From positions 2,517,501 to 2,581,500 of the forward strand of contig NZ_CP136594.1 of NCBI RefSeq assembly GCF_032852305.1: a stretch of 64,000 nucleotides of DNA, given 5' to 3'. A program made the translations under genes and the position numbers. The DNA comes from Parasphingorhabdus sp. SCSIO 66989 (GTDB lineage: Bacteria; Pseudomonadota; Alphaproteobacteria; Sphingomonadales; Sphingomonadaceae). Below are positions 1-13,074 of the stretch, piece after piece. Every line of letters starts with the position of its first letter. Position 1 is the stretch's first letter. Under the pieces are notes generated by a model that had not been told where the DNA came from, did not search any database, and worked only from the letters and a program-made list of their open reading frames with translations.

Positions 1-521
1 TCTTCAAATTTGGGCGGCAGATGCAAGGTCAGTTCGCGCAGGATTTCCTGCACGCGCCACAGCCCCATGGTGACATCGACAAAGTCTACACTGTCTTCAT
101 CCCAATAGTCGCCAAGGCGGCGGGCAGCAGGGGCCAGAAGATCGACATAGATGGTTTCAACCGAGCTACCAGTGGAGAGACAGCTATCGACAAAATCGAG
201 GAGTTTGCGCGCATCGCCTTCGAGCGCCAGCAGCACGAAATACTCCACATCGGTTTTACTAATGGCTTTTGAACCGCAGCTGCAATGACCATCGTCCAGC
301 ACTGCGCCATGCAGATTGGGCCGTTCGGCAATCAATTTGGGGATGACCAGATTTTCAACAACCACCGACAAGTCATCGCCGCCATCGCTGGCTGAGCGAA
401 GATCGTTTGGGTCAAATACAATGTCCGGGGTGTCAGGGTCGAGATCGTCCTGCGGTTTCTTACCAGTTCTCCAGCCATCCAGCCTGGAGCGCAATTCAGC
501 GATACCGAATACTGATGCCAT
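1..521 (-). CDS. ppaA: PpaA/AerR-type cobalamin-binding regulator (5' part; runs off window)
   Basis: The first 173 codons are visible; the 3' end lies beyond base 1. The start ATG (519-521) follows an AGGAG Shine-Dalgarno. The N-terminal ~90 residues are variable and acidic. They are followed by the helical-bundle part of a B12-binding domain, with LLAPAARRLGDYWDED and then FVDVTMGLWRVQEIL, the signature of the PpaA/AerR/AppA-type photosynthesis regulators. In that family the protein binds cobalamin and works with the repressor PpsR/CrtJ to adjust photosynthesis gene expression to light and oxygen. The position, divergent from bchF, is the usual one for ppaA in sphingomonad clusters, where ppsR is expected further left. 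The cobalamin-binding Rossmann half is outside the window, so B12 binding itself is inferred. Confidence 0.85.
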   Translation of the reverse strand, partial: MASVFGIAELRSRLDGWRTGKKPQDDLDPDTPDIVFDPNDLRSASDGGDDLSVVVENLVIPKLIAERPNLHGAVLDDGHCSCGSKAISKTDVEYFVLLALEGDARKLLDFVDSCLSTGSSVETIYVDLLAPAARRLGDYWDEDSVDFVDVTMGLWRVQEILRELTLHLPPKFE

Positions 522-648
522 CTTTCAGACTCTCCTAAGTCAAGTCTGGTCGGCGTGCCATAACGTCGGCCAAGCGGTTATATTTAACTCGCGTGACTCG
601 GGGCATACTCCATCACGCACCAATAGGCAATGCGCAGACGGCAAAAAG

Positions 649-681
649 TGTCAATTAGACTGAACGTCAAAAAAACTTGAC
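649..681. promoter_or_regulatory. Shared ppaA/bchF control region with degenerate PpsR-like sites
   Basis: Between the divergent starts of ppaA (521) and bchF (about 734) lies an inverted pair TGTCAA (649-654) / TTGACA (676-681). TGTCAATTAGACTGAACG (649-666) fits the TGT-N12-ACA PpsR/CrtJ consensus except for the last base. TTGACA at 676-681 can also serve as a -35 box for bchF, with weak -10-like bases (CCTAAT) at 698-703. This suggests a single PpsR-responsive region controlling both directions. The match is weaker than at the puc sites. Confidence 0.4.
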
Positions 682-733
682 ACTTTACAGAAAAGGTTCC
701 TAATCTCCTTTCATAACAAATGGAGTAGGGACG

Positions 734-2613
<1,880 letters not shown>

Positions 2614-2616
2614 GCG

Positions 2617-4260
2617 ATGCAGCTAGCCGTCTGGACATATGAAGGCCCGCCCCATGTAGGCGCGATGCGTGTCGCCACCGGCATGAAAGGCGTTCACTAT
2701 CTGCTGCACTCGCCCCAGGGTGACACCTATGCCGACCTGCTGTTCACCATGATTGAGCGGCGCGACCATCGCCCGCCGGTGACCTACACCACCTTCCAGG
2801 CGCGCGATCTCGGCAAGGATACCTCGCAGCTGTTTCAGGATGCGGCGCTGGACTCGCTCGAGCGCTTCAAGCCTGATGCGATGCTGGTCGGTGCCTCCTG
2901 CACTGCCGAACTGATTCAGGATGATCCTGCCGGACTGATCGAGAAAATGGGCCTCCCCATCCCTGTCATTCCGCTCGAACTGCCGAGCTATCAGCGCAAG
3001 GAAAATTGGGGCGCGGCCGAGACCTTCTACCAGATTGTCCGCTCGCTCGCCGACAAGGAGCGCACCCCTAGCGACCGCGAAGCCACTGGTCGCCGTCCGC
3101 TCGCCAATCTGCTTGGGCCCACAGCGCTCGGCTTCCGCCACCGTGACGATATTGTAGAAATCACCCGGCTGCTCGATGGTCTGGGCGTGGACGTCAATGT
3201 CACCGCACCCATGGGCGCCACCGCTGCCGATATCGCCCGTCTTGGCGAGGCCGATTTCAATATCGTCATGTATCCCGAAATTGGCGAAATGGCGGCAGAC
3301 TATCTCAAACGCACTTTCCGCCAGCCCATGGTAAAAACCGTGCCCATCGGCATTGGCGCGACGCAGGATTTTGTCCGTGAAGTCGCCGAGATTGCCGGGG
3401 TTGATCCCGAGCCGATGCTGGAGCGCAACCTGTCGCGTATGTCGTGGTGGAGCCGTTCGATTGACTCCAATTACCTCACCGGCAAGCGCGTCTTTATCTT
3501 TGGCGATGCCACCCATGCCGTCGCTGCCGCACGGATCGCCAGCGAAGAGCTGGGATACAAGGTCTGCGGCTTTGGCTGCTATAACCGCGAATTTGCCCGC
3601 GATGTCCGCGCCGCCGCCAAGAAATATGATGTCGAGCCGCTGATCACCGATGACCATCTGGCGGTCGAAAAAGCGATTGAGGAAGCCCAGCCAGAGCTGA
3701 TCCTCGGCACCCAGATGGAGCGCCATATCGCCAAGCGCTTCTCGCTGCCCTGCGCGGTGATCTCCGCACCGGTGCATGTGCAGGATTTCCCGGCGCGCTT
3801 CTCCCCGCAAATGGGCTTTGAAGGCGCCAATGTCATTTTTGATGACTGGGTGCACCCGCTGGTCATGGGGCTGGAAGAGCATCTGCTCACCATGTTCCGC
3901 GATGATTTCGAGTTCAGCGATGAGGCGGGTCCGTCGCATCTTGGCCACTCGATCCTCCCCGGCACGGGGAGGGGGACCGTCGAAGACGGTGGAGGGGCAC
4001 AGGCCGTTCGCTCTGACCATCAAAACAAAGAAACTACTTTGCCTCACGTGCCCCTCCACCAGCCTGCGGCTGGTCCCCCTCCCCATGCTGGGGAGGATGA
4101 AACTATCTGGACCGATGAAGCGATGAAGGAACTGAAAAAGATACCATTCTTCGTGCGCGGCAAGGCGCGGCGCAATACCGAGACCTATGCTGCAGAGCAT
4201 GGCGTGACAACCATTGAACTGGACACTCTTTACGACGCGAAGGCGCATTATGCCAAATAA
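2617..4260 (+). CDS. bchB: Light-independent protochlorophyllide reductase subunit B, with an in-frame palindromic insertion
   Basis: BchB is the second half of the NB-protein. Asp36 (in SPQGDTYAD) is at the position of the unusual aspartate ligand of the [4Fe-4S] cluster. The oxidoreductase core runs to about residue 445. The C-terminal PCP_red-type domain ([20 protein letters not shown] onward) starts near residue 500. Between them, codons 446-494 are made entirely of a 147-bp palindromic repeat (see the separate entry), giving a Gly/Pro-rich linker and a length of 547 aa, somewhat long for the family. The reading frame stays open, so the enzyme may still work. The stop overlaps the bchH start by 11 bases. 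Confidence 0.95.
   Translation: MQLAVWTYEGPPHVGAMRVATGMKGVHYLLHSPQGDTYADLLFTMIERRDHRPPVTYTTFQARDLGKDTSQLFQDAALDSLERFKPDAMLVGASCTAELIQDDPAGLIEKMGLPIPVIPLELPSYQRKENWGAAETFYQIVRSLADKERTPSDREATGRRPLANLLGPTALGFRHRDDIVEITRLLDGLGVDVNVTAPMGATAADIARLGEADFNIVMYPEIGEMAADYLKRTFRQPMVKTVPIGIGATQDFVREVAEIAGVDPEPMLERNLSRMSWWSRSIDSNYLTGKRVFIFGDATHAVAAARIASEELGYKVCGFGCYNREFARDVRAAAKKYDVEPLITDDHLAVEKAIEEAQPELILGTQMERHIAKRFSLPCAVISAPVHVQDFPARFSPQMGFEGANVIFDDWVHPLVMGLEEHLLTMFRDDFEFSDEAGPSHLGHSILPGTGRGTVEDGGGAQAVRSDHQNKETTLPHVPLHQPAAGPPPHAGEDETIWTDEAMKELKKIPFFVRGKARRNTETYAAEHGVTTIELDTLYDAKAHYAK
3952..4098. repeat. REP-type inverted repeat pair inserted in the bchB reading frame
   Basis: The arms 3952-4000 and 4049-4098 are near-perfect inverted copies around a 48-base spacer. 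Each arm also folds on itself twice. There is an outer hairpin (CTCCCCGGCACGGGGAG left, CTCCCCATGCTGGGGAG right) and an inner one (ACCGTCGAAGACGGT left, ACCAGCCTGCGGCTGGT right). The inner hairpins differ in sequence but both pair, so structure is kept. The total of 147 bp is exactly 49 codons and contains no stop in the bchB frame. Similar G-rich palindromes occur between genes at 26856-26962 and around 38470. Confidence 0.9.
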
Positions 4261-7200
4261 CAGCTCCCCCCCTGTTAAGACGGTTATCATCACCCTGGAT
4301 AACCACCTCACCGCCGCGGTTGAGCGCGCCAATCAGCAGCTGGCGAAGGACAATATCAGCATCACGCTGCACGCCGCCTCCGATTGGGGCAGCGATCCGG
4401 AACTGCTCGAAGCCGCCAAGGCGGATATCGCCACCGCCGATATCATTATCGTCACCATGATCTTTATCGAGGATCAGGTGCGCATGATCCATTCGGCGCT
4501 GAAAGCCCGTCGCGACCATTGCGATGCCATTCTCGGCCTGATGTCGACGGCAGAAATCGTCAAGCTGACCAAGATCGGCAAATATTCGATGGACAAGCCC
4601 GCCAAGGGCCCGATGGCGCTGATCAAGAAGATGCGCGGATCGAGCAAGCCGGGCGCCAATGCCGGTGCGGGCCAGATGAAGCTGCTGCGTCGCCTGCCGA
4701 AAATACTGCGTTATATCCCGGGCTCGGCGCAGGATGTGCGGCAATATTTTCTGACGCTGCAATATTGGCTGGCCGGTTCAGATGACAATGTCGTCGATAT
4801 GGTGCGCGGTCTGGTCAACAAATATGCCAGCGGTGAACGCGAGAGCCTGAGAGGTTCGTTCAAGGTCGAACCGCCACGCGAATATCCCGAAGTTGGCGTC
4901 TATCACCCGGATATGGCCGAGCGGCTGACCGAAGATGTCAGCCTGCTCCCTGCCCCGAAAAAGCCCAAGGGCACCGTCGGGGTTCTGATGCTCCGCTCCT
5001 ATCTGCTGGGCCGCGATGCCGGGCATTATGACGGCATGATCGAGATGCTGGAAGCCCAGGGCCTCAAGGTCATTCCCGCCTTTGCCAATGGCCTGGACGC
5101 GCGTCCGGCAATTGACAAATATTTTGTCGATGCAGAGCGCAACCCCACGGTCGATGCGATTATCAACCTCACCGGCTTTTCGCTGGTCGGAGGCCCGGCC
5201 TATAATGATGTCGATGCTGCGGTTGAGGCGCTGAAAGGGCTGGACGTGCCTTATGTTGCGGCGCATCCTATTGAGTTCCAGTCGCTGGAAAACTGGAGCG
5301 CGGGCCATATGGGCCTGTTGCCGCTCGAAACCACGATCATGCTCGCCATTCCGGAGCTAGACGGCGCGATTACGCCGACGGTCTTTGGTGGCCGCTCCGA
5401 TGGCTCGCCCGAAGGCTGTTGCGGATGCAGCCGCAATTGCCATTTCCATAATGAGCATAATGTGCGCGCGATGAACAGCTGCCCCGAGCGCGCCGCTGCT
5501 CTGGCCGCGAAAGTATCGCGCATGATCGCCATGCGCCGCGCCGAGAAAGCGACACGCAAGCTGGCGCTGGTGCTGTTCAACTTCCCGCCCAATTCCGGCG
5601 CCACCGGCACCGCAGCTTTCCTCTCGGTGTTTGAATCGCTACACGCGACGCTGCACCGGCTGAAGGATGAAGGCTATTCGGTTGAGGTACCGGAAACGGT
5701 GACCGAATTGCAGGACATCGTCCTGAAAGGCAATGCCGAGCAATATGGCGCGGATGCCAATGTTGCGGTCAAGGTCAGTGCCGATGATTATGTCCGCCGC
5801 GAGCCTTATTTGAAAGAGATTGAGGCGCAATGGGGCCCTGCTCCAGGCAAGCAGCTGAGCGACGGGCAGAATATCCAGATACTCGGCGCGCATTTCGGCA
5901 ATATCTTTGTCGGGGTCCAGCCGACATTCGGCTATGAAGGCGATCCGATGCGGCTGCTGTTCGAGGGTACCTTCACCCCGACCCACGCCTTCTCCGCTTT
6001 CTACCGCTATATCCGCGAAGATTTCGGCGCCCATGCCGCGCTGCATTTCGGTACCCATGGCGCGCTGGAATTCATGCCCGGCAAACAGACCGGCATGAGC
6101 GGCAATTGCTGGCCAGAACGGCTGATCGGCAATCTGCCCAATTTCTATCTCTATGCCTCAAACAACCCGTCTGAAGGCATTATCGCCAAGCGCCGTTCGG
6201 GTGCGACGCTGATCAGCTATCTGACGCCGCCGCTGGCTGAGGCCGGGCTCTACAAAGGCTTTGTTGAGCTGAAATCCATGCTCGAAAGCTGGCGCACGGC
6301 ATCTCCCGATGATCCCGAGCGCGCCGAGCTGGAGCAGATGATACAGGATCAGTGCGATGAGCTGGATATCGAGACAGGCAATCTGGAAACGCTTTCGGGC
6401 CGTCTCTATGAGCTGGAAAAAGAACTGATCCCGCAAGGCCTGCATGTCCTTGGCGGCAAGCTGGAGGATCAGGAGCGCGAAGACCTGATCGACGCCATGG
6501 CCAAGGCCAGCCCCGACATGGAACGCGAAGAGATCGCCGCCAAGCTCGACAGCAGCGACGAACTCGGCTCGCTGATGGCGGCGCTGGACGGCCATTATGT
6601 ACCGCCTGCACCGGGCGGCGATGTGCTCAACAATACCGAAGTGCTGCCCACCGGCCGCAATATTCACGGCTTTGATCCGTTCCGCATCCCCAGTAGCTTC
6701 GCCTGCAAGCTGGGCGTGACGCAGGCCGAGCAATTGCTGGCGCGCCATAACGAAAATGGCGAGAAACTGCCCGAAAGCATCGCCATGGTGCTGTGGGGCA
6801 CTGATAATCTGAAGAGTGAAGGCTCGCAGATTGCCCAGGCGATGGCGTTTATCGGCGCACGGCCGCGTTTTGATGATTATGGCCGCCTTGCCGGCGCTGA
6901 GCTGATCCCGCTCGAGGAACTGGGTCGCCCGCGCATTGATGTGGTGATTACGCTGTCGGGTATCTTCCGCGATCTGCTGCCGCTGCAAACGCGGATGCTG
7001 GCTGAGGCAAGCTGGCTCGCCAGCAGCGCCGATGAGCCGCTGGAGCAGAATTTCGTGCGCAAACACTCGCTTGCGCATCAGGAACAGCATGGCTGTGATC
7101 TGGAAACGGCGAGCCTGCGCGTCTTCTCCAATGCCGAGGGGGCCTATGGCGCCAATGTCAACCAGATGATCGACGGCGCGACCTGGGATGATGAAGACGA

Positions 7201-7843
7201 ACTCGCCAATATGTTCGAGGCCAAGAAAGGCTATGCCTATGGCCGCAGCGGTGAACCAGTGCAGCAGCGCGAATTGCTGCAGAGCGAGCTCGCCAATGTC
7301 GATCTAACCTATCAGAATCTGGAATCAGTCGAACTCGGCGTCACCGATATTGACCATTATGTCGACGGCCTGGGCGGCATGACCAAGGCGGTGGAAAAGG
7401 CCAGCGGCAAAGCCACCCCGGTCTATGTCGTCGATGCGACACAGGGCGACACCAAGGTGCGCACCTTGGGCGAGCAGATTGACCTGGAAACCCGCACCCG
7501 GATGCTCAACCCGAAATGGTATGAGGGCCTGTTGAAGCATGGCTTTGAGGGCGTGCGCAATATCGAGGCGCATGTCACCAATACGCTGGGCTGGTCAGCG
7601 ACCACCAGCGAAACGGTATCACCCTGGGTCTATCAGCAGATCAGCGAGACCTTCATTCTTGACGACGAGATGCGCGCACGTCTCGCCAAGCTTAATCCCA
7701 AATCATCGTCACGCATGGCCGAGCGGCTACTCGAAGCCTGTGACCGCGATCTTTGGCAGCCCGATGAGGCCACGCTCGCCGCGCTGCAGGCGGCCAGTGA
7801 CGATCTGGAGGACAGGCTGGAAGGCCTGGTGCCCGCCGAATGA
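4250..7843 (+). CDS. bchH: Magnesium chelatase subunit H
   Basis: BchH is the porphyrin-binding catalytic subunit that, with BchI and BchD, inserts Mg2+ into protoporphyrin IX, the first committed step to bacteriochlorophyll. The protein has 1197 aa, normal for BchH, with the CobN/BchH family landmarks: [13 protein letters not shown] near the N-terminus, the Cys cluster [34 protein letters not shown] and the C-terminal [12 protein letters not shown]. The start chosen is ATG 4250, which overlaps the end of bchB (TAA 4258-4260). An ATG further upstream would begin deep inside the bchB C-terminus. bchI and bchD are not in the window. Confidence 0.96.
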   Translation: MPNNSSPPVKTVIITLDNHLTAAVERANQQLAKDNISITLHAASDWGSDPELLEAAKADIATADIIIVTMIFIEDQVRMIHSALKARRDHCDAILGLMSTAEIVKLTKIGKYSMDKPAKGPMALIKKMRGSSKPGANAGAGQMKLLRRLPKILRYIPGSAQDVRQYFLTLQYWLAGSDDNVVDMVRGLVNKYASGERESLRGSFKVEPPREYPEVGVYHPDMAERLTEDVSLLPAPKKPKGTVGVLMLRSYLLGRDAGHYDGMIEMLEAQGLKVIPAFANGLDARPAIDKYFVDAERNPTVDAIINLTGFSLVGGPAYNDVDAAVEALKGLDVPYVAAHPIEFQSLENWSAGHMGLLPLETTIMLAIPELDGAITPTVFGGRSDGSPEGCCGCSRNCHFHNEHNVRAMNSCPERAAALAAKVSRMIAMRRAEKATRKLALVLFNFPPNSGATGTAAFLSVFESLHATLHRLKDEGYSVEVPETVTELQDIVLKGNAEQYGADANVAVKVSADDYVRREPYLKEIEAQWGPAPGKQLSDGQNIQILGAHFGNIFVGVQPTFGYEGDPMRLLFEGTFTPTHAFSAFYRYIREDFGAHAALHFGTHGALEFMPGKQTGMSGNCWPERLIGNLPNFYLYASNNPSEGIIAKRRSGATLISYLTPPLAEAGLYKGFVELKSMLESWRTASPDDPERAELEQMIQDQCDELDIETGNLETLSGRLYELEKELIPQGLHVLGGKLEDQEREDLIDAMAKASPDMEREEIAAKLDSSDELGSLMAALDGHYVPPAPGGDVLNNTEVLPTGRNIHGFDPFRIPSSFACKLGVTQAEQLLARHNENGEKLPESIAMVLWGTDNLKSEGSQIAQAMAFIGARPRFDDYGRLAGAELIPLEELGRPRIDVVITLSGIFRDLLPLQTRMLAEASWLASSADEPLEQNFVRKHSLAHQEQHGCDLETASLRVFSNAEGAYGANVNQMIDGATWDDEDELANMFEAKKGYAYGRSGEPVQQRELLQSELANVDLTYQNLESVELGVTDIDHYVDGLGGMTKAVEKASGKATPVYVVDATQGDTKVRTLGEQIDLETRTRMLNPKWYEGLLKHGFEGVRNIEAHVTNTLGWSATTSETVSPWVYQQISETFILDDEMRARLAKLNPKSSSRMAERLLEACDRDLWQPDEATLAALQAASDDLEDRLEGLVPAE

Positions 7844-7865
7844 TGCCAGAGAACACCCCCTTTAG

Positions 7866-8770
<905 letters not shown>

Positions 8771-8771
<1 letters not shown>

Positions 8772-9466
8772 TGGAACAGGGCTTAGCTTCCACGACATAT
8801 CATCAGAGCCGCCAGCGGCTGGAGCATTATTTCGACCAGACCGCACGCAAGGCTTGGGAAGACCTGACCTCCGACGTGCCGGTCAGCGGTATCCGCGCCA
8901 CTGTCCGCGCCGGACGCGACAAAATGCGCAATATCCTGCTCGATACACTGCCCACCGATATGCATGGGATGCGGCTGCTGGATGCCGGTTGTGGGACCGG
9001 GGCGCTGTCGATCGAGGCGGCCAAGCGTGGCGCGCATGTGGTGGCGGTCGATGTGTCGCAAGGGCTGATTGACGTTGCACAGAAGCGCGCGCCGGAAGGC
9101 CTCTCCATTGACTGGAAAGTCGGCGATATGCGCCATCGCGATCTTGGCATTTTTGACCATGTCATCGCCATGGACTCGCTGATCCATTACAGTCAGGAAG
9201 ATGTGATTGCGGTGCTCAAAGCCTGGTCCGACCGCACCAACAACATTGCCTATACCTTCGCGCCGGGCACGGCCCTGCTGCGCACCATGCATGTTGTCGG
9301 CAAGGCCTTTCCGCGCAGCGACCGCTCTCCCGCGATCAAGCCATTGTCCGAAGCGCGGCTGAGCAAGGCCATCGAAGCCGCCCTGCCCGATTGGCAGATC
9401 GACTTTACCAAGCGGGTTTCCAGCGGGTTCTATAAATCCGAAGCCATGGGGATGCGTCGCAAGTGA
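8771..9466 (+). CDS. bchM: Magnesium protoporphyrin IX methyltransferase
   Basis: BchM methylates the ring C propionate of Mg-protoporphyrin IX with S-adenosylmethionine, preparing the substrate for the ring E cyclase AcsF encoded downstream. The class I methyltransferase SAM motif LLDAGCGTGALS is at residues 69-80, followed by VVAVDVSQGLI. The motif after that, DHVIAMDSLIHY, is characteristic of BchM. The length of 231 aa is normal. The gene overlaps both neighbours (one base with bchL, four with lhaA). Confidence 0.95.
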
Positions 9467-10902
9467 AGCAACAGGGCTCCTTTATCGGTTTCTGGCAGAG
9501 CGTGGGTATCCGCGCCCTGCCTTTCGCCGATGCGGCGAGCACTGAATTGCCCCTTGGCCGCTTGTTGCGGCTGGCCCTGTTTCAGGTGAGTGTCGGGCTG
9601 GCGGTCGTGCTGCTCAACGGCACACTCAACCGGGTGCTGATCGTTGAGCTTGGTATCCCGACATGGATCATCGCCCTGATGATCGGTATTCCGCTGGTCG
9701 TCGCCCCGTTCCGCGCGCTGATCGGCTATAAATCCGATACCCATCGCTCGCTGCTCGGTTGGCGGCGGGTGCCCTATATCTGGTTCGGCACGCTCGGCCA
9801 GTTTGGCGGCTTTGCCATTATGCCGTTCGCGCTGGTACTGCTGACCCGTGAAGACACCTTTATGGCCGGTGTTGCAGCTTCTTGCCTCTCTTTTCTCCTC
9901 ACCGGGGCAGGCATGCATGTGACCCAGACTGCAGGCCTGGCGCTAGCCACCGACATTGCGCCCGAAGACAAACGCCCGCGCGTTGTGGCCCTGCTCTATG
10001 TCATGCTGCTGGTCGGCATGATGATCGCCGCCTTCACCATCGGCAATTTGCTGATCGATTTCTCCAACACCCGGCTGGTCGAGGTGATCTCCGGCGCTGC
10101 GGTCGTCACCGCTGTGCTCAACATTATCGCGCTGTGGAAGCAGGAAGCGCGTGGTACCGCCCTCAAAAAATCCGATCCGCCCTCGCCGCCTTTCAGCGAA
10201 ATCTGGGCCGGTTTCACCGCACGCCCAAACACCAAACGCCTGCTTCTCGCCATTGGTCTCGGTGCGATGGCCTTTGCCATGCAGGATGCGCTGCTTGAGC
10301 CTTATGGTGGCGAGATACTCGGCCTGTCGGTCGGTACAACCACAGCACTGACCGGCGCATGGGCTGTCGGCGCGCTTATCGCCTTTGCCTATAGCGGCCA
10401 GCGCCTCACCCATGGTGCAGACCCGTTGCGTATCGCCGGCACCGGGGCTGTTGCCGGGATATTCGCCTTTCTGATGACGCTGTTTGCCGCACCCTTTGGC
10501 TCGGTGCCACTGCTGTTTATCGGCGCATTGGGCATTGGCTTTGGAACCGGCCTGTTCTCGGTAGGCACAATGATTGCCGCCATGGCGCTTTCCAGAAACG
10601 GTGCAGCGGGCCTCGCGCTCGGCGCATGGGGCGCGGTGCAGGCGAGCGCGGCCGGGCTGGGCATCGTGCTGGGCGGACTGATCCGTGACGGCATCGCCTA
10701 TTACGCCCTGGCCGACGGGCTGGGCCACACATTGGCAGTACGCGCCAGCGGCTATGGCGCGGTCTATTGTCTGGAGATTTTCTTATTACTCGTGACGCTG
10801 ATCGTTTTGGGGCCGGTGATTGGGCTGCCCAACACCGATGCCGACGAAACGCGCACGGATAATGCAGGTGAACGCTTTGGCTTGAGCGAGTTTCCGACCT
10901 GA
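9463..10902 (+). CDS. lhaA: LH1 assembly protein LhaA (PucC/LhaA family, MFS fold)
   Basis: This is a 479-aa polytopic membrane protein of the BCD/PucC family, with about twelve hydrophobic segments. Family landmarks are LPFADAASTELPLGRLLRLALFQ at the N-terminus, NRVLIVELGIP, RALIGYKSD, WRRVPYIW and LEPYGGEILGLSVG. LhaA helps deliver pigment to, or insert, LH1 subunits. The position between bchM and puhA identifies it as LhaA, not PucC or Bch2; a second family member is at 21105-22514. It starts with GTG overlapping the bchM stop (GTGA). Confidence 0.93.
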   Translation: MKQQGSFIGFWQSVGIRALPFADAASTELPLGRLLRLALFQVSVGLAVVLLNGTLNRVLIVELGIPTWIIALMIGIPLVVAPFRALIGYKSDTHRSLLGWRRVPYIWFGTLGQFGGFAIMPFALVLLTREDTFMAGVAASCLSFLLTGAGMHVTQTAGLALATDIAPEDKRPRVVALLYVMLLVGMMIAAFTIGNLLIDFSNTRLVEVISGAAVVTAVLNIIALWKQEARGTALKKSDPPSPPFSEIWAGFTARPNTKRLLLAIGLGAMAFAMQDALLEPYGGEILGLSVGTTTALTGAWAVGALIAFAYSGQRLTHGADPLRIAGTGAVAGIFAFLMTLFAAPFGSVPLLFIGALGIGFGTGLFSVGTMIAAMALSRNGAAGLALGAWGAVQASAAGLGIVLGGLIRDGIAYYALADGLGHTLAVRASGYGAVYCLEIFLLLVTLIVLGPVIGLPNTDADETRTDNAGERFGLSEFPT

Positions 10903-10932
10903 TTGAACCGGAAATGACTGAGGAGACGTGAG

Positions 10933-11700
10933 ATGGAAACGCATTTTGTAGGAGTGTATGATGTGGCCTTTGTGGCCCTGATCGCCTTTTTTGGCTTTTT
11001 CCTGGGGCTGGTTTTCTACCTGCGCCGCGAAGATCGTCGTGAGGGCTATCCACTCGAGCATGAACTGAGCGGGCGCAGCGAAACGCTGGGCGGGCCGTTG
11101 CTGCATGCTGAACCCAAGACCTTCAAAATGCCTTTTGATCGTCCGGATATGACCACCCCGACCATCGGCAAGGAAGCCACCGATATTGCGGCAAGGCGCT
11201 CCTTCCGCTCTGCTGGCGCGCCCTATGTGCCGACCGGCAATCCGTTGAAAGACGGCATTGGTCCGGCATCCTATGCCAATCGGTCTGACCATCCTGATCT
11301 CGATGGCGAAGGCCGCCCGCGCATCGTGCCGATTGATACCGTGCCCTATATCACGGTGCACAAGAAGGACGCTGATCCGCGCGGAATGGAAGTCGTGGGC
11401 GCAGATGGCAAGGTCGCAGGCACGGTCAGCGACATCTGGGTCGACCGCGCCGAGCATCAGGTGCGCTATCTGGAAGTCGATACCGGCAGCACCAAGGTTC
11501 TGGCACCAATGGCGATGTCCACGATCCAACGCAGAAAGAACCGTGTCACCATTGATGCGATTAACGCCGCGGATTTTGCCGATGCCCCAACGCCGAAAAC
11601 ACTGGGCCAGATCACCTTTTACGAGGAAGAGCGGGTCATCGGCTATTTTGGCGGTGGCTATCTGTACGCCAATAGAGACCGTCAGGAGCCGCTGATATGA
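10933..11700 (+). CDS. puhA: Photosynthetic reaction centre H subunit
   Basis: PuhA is the 255-aa H subunit that caps the cytoplasmic side of the type II reaction centre and shapes the proton path to QB. One transmembrane helix at residues 12-31 (VALIAFFGFFLGLVFYLRRE) is followed by the PRC-barrel domain, with the typical MEVVGADGKVAGTVSDIWVD near residues 154-173 and YFGGGYLYA at the end. A GAGGAGACGTGAG ribosome site precedes the ATG. The L and M subunit genes (pufL, pufM) are not in this window. Confidence 0.97.
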   Translation: METHFVGVYDVAFVALIAFFGFFLGLVFYLRREDRREGYPLEHELSGRSETLGGPLLHAEPKTFKMPFDRPDMTTPTIGKEATDIAARRSFRSAGAPYVPTGNPLKDGIGPASYANRSDHPDLDGEGRPRIVPIDTVPYITVHKKDADPRGMEVVGADGKVAGTVSDIWVDRAEHQVRYLEVDTGSTKVLAPMAMSTIQRRKNRVTIDAINAADFADAPTPKTLGQITFYEEERVIGYFGGGYLYANRDRQEPLI

Positions 11701-12308
11701 GCGAATATGATTCCGAACCCATTCCCGGCCTGCCCGAGGAACTGCCACAGGATGAATATATCATCTGGCAGGGTTCGCCCGACTGGAAAGTCATGGCAAA
11801 AACAGCGCTGCATATCCGCATTGCCCTTGCCTTTGTGATTGTCTTCTCGGTGATCACGGCAACGCAGACCAGCCTGTCCACCGGACTGGTGCTGCTCGGC
11901 GTTGGTGCACTCAGCATTGGCATCTTTGTCAGCTATCTTGTGCTGGTCGAGCGCACCACGCTCTACACGCTTACCAATAAGCGCGTGGTGCTGCGTTCGG
12001 GTGTTGCATTGAACTATTGCCTCAACCTGCCGCTGACGCGGATTGAGGCGGCGGACCTTAAACTGCTGGGTGATGACTTTGGCAGCATCGCCCTCCAGCT
12101 CGAGGGCACGCCCAAGATCGGCTATTTCATGCTGTGGCCGCACGCCACATCGCTCAGCATCATCCGTCCACGTCCGATGATCCGCGCCATAGCCGAAGCG
12201 CCCAAAGTTGCCCGCATGCTGTTTGAAGCCACAAGCAAGCTGCAGGATATTGCGCCGAAAACCGAAGCAGAAACTGACAATGTGCCGCTGAAAGGTCTGC
12301 CCGCATGA
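11697..12308 (+). CDS. puhB: Photosynthetic complex assembly protein PuhB
   Basis: This 203-aa membrane protein belongs to the PuhB family, needed for efficient reaction-centre assembly in Rhodobacter. It begins with the family pattern GLPEELPQDEYIIWQGSPDW, followed by a pair of membrane segments at about residues 40-85 and a PH-like bPH2 region (YTLTNKRVVLRSGVALN). It overlaps puhA by 4 bases (ATGA) and puhC by 4, so it is co-translated with both. Confidence 0.92.
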   Translation: MSEYDSEPIPGLPEELPQDEYIIWQGSPDWKVMAKTALHIRIALAFVIVFSVITATQTSLSTGLVLLGVGALSIGIFVSYLVLVERTTLYTLTNKRVVLRSGVALNYCLNLPLTRIEAADLKLLGDDFGSIALQLEGTPKIGYFMLWPHATSLSIIRPRPMIRAIAEAPKVARMLFEATSKLQDIAPKTEAETDNVPLKGLPA

Positions 12309-12781
12309 GCCATTCTCACGATCATGATCCAACAGTACCGCCAGGTGCACTTGTCGGCGCGGCGGTGCTGATCCTCACCTGCCTTGCCATGACCGCGGCT
12401 GTCACCAATGGCTATCTGCCCAAATCCGGCAGTCCCGAGTTGTCCCGCGCGCAGCAAGCCATCGCGCAGGAGAAAACGCGGACTTTGTTCTTTGCCGATA
12501 CCGCAGAAGGCGGCGTCGAGGTCACCGACTCTATCACCGGCGAAACGGTGCTGGAGGTGCCTTATGGCGAAGGCGGTTTCCTACGCGCAAGCCTGCGCCG
12601 ACTGGTCAAGGAACGTCGCGCCCGGGGCATTGGTGCCGAAACGCCCTTTACTCTCATTCTCTGGGAAAATGGCGCACTGTCGCTTGATGACCCCACCACC
12701 GGCAAAAAGGTTGAGATTCAGGGCTTTGGCCCCGACCACACCAATATGTTTGCATCCATGATCAAAGGAAGTGATAGCTGA
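12305..12781 (+). CDS. puhC: Photosynthetic complex assembly protein PuhC
   Basis: This 158-aa protein has a short cytoplasmic tail, one membrane helix (GALVGAAVLILTCLAMTAA) and a periplasmic domain. It carries the family pattern RTLFFADTAEGGVEVTD and ends in PFTLILWENGALSLDD and IQGFGPDHTNMF. PuhC affects LH1 and reaction-centre organisation in Rhodobacter. The gene overlaps puhB by 4 bases, and its TGA overlaps the ATG of the following small gene. Confidence 0.92.
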   Translation: MSHSHDHDPTVPPGALVGAAVLILTCLAMTAAVTNGYLPKSGSPELSRAQQAIAQEKTRTLFFADTAEGGVEVTDSITGETVLEVPYGEGGFLRASLRRLVKERRARGIGAETPFTLILWENGALSLDDPTTGKKVEIQGFGPDHTNMFASMIKGSDS

Positions 12782-13074
12782 TGTCTCTCTTCTCCTCAGA
12801 AACATTTGATACCGGCTGCCAGATCGAGATTGAGCAAAGCCCGGATCATTTCCATGCCCATGTCCGGCTCGACGGCGATATCCCGATCTATCCCGGCGAC
12901 AAGGTGCTGGTGCATGGCGAACCAATCATGGTCTCGTTCGGTGAGAAGGTCGCTTATGACCGCACCGCCACGGTCGAGCGCGCTGGCCCACTCAAGCAGC
13001 TATGGACCAAGATAGCCGGCCATTTCGAGATGGCCGAACTTTATGAAGTCAGTTTCAATCCAGGGAGGTTGTGA
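12781..13074 (+). CDS. Small conserved photosynthesis-cluster protein of unknown function
   Basis: This gene encodes 97 aa with no membrane segment, signal peptide or known catalytic motif. The sequence is rich in beta-type stretches ([40 protein letters not shown]) and looks like a small soluble all-beta domain. A gene of this size between puhC and acsF is recalled from other proteobacterial photosynthesis clusters. Overlap with puhC (TGATG) and a coupled acsF start just after it suggest a role in complex assembly or in the AcsF cyclase step; this is inference from position only. Confidence 0.75.
   Translation: MSLFSSETFDTGCQIEIEQSPDHFHAHVRLDGDIPIYPGDKVLVHGEPIMVSFGEKVAYDRTATVERAGPLKQLWTKIAGHFEMAELYEVSFNPGRL

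Noticed and set aside
2623-4332. A 569-codon minus-strand frame opposite bchB
   Set aside because: bchB on the plus strand has all family residues; the opposite frame is a shadow.
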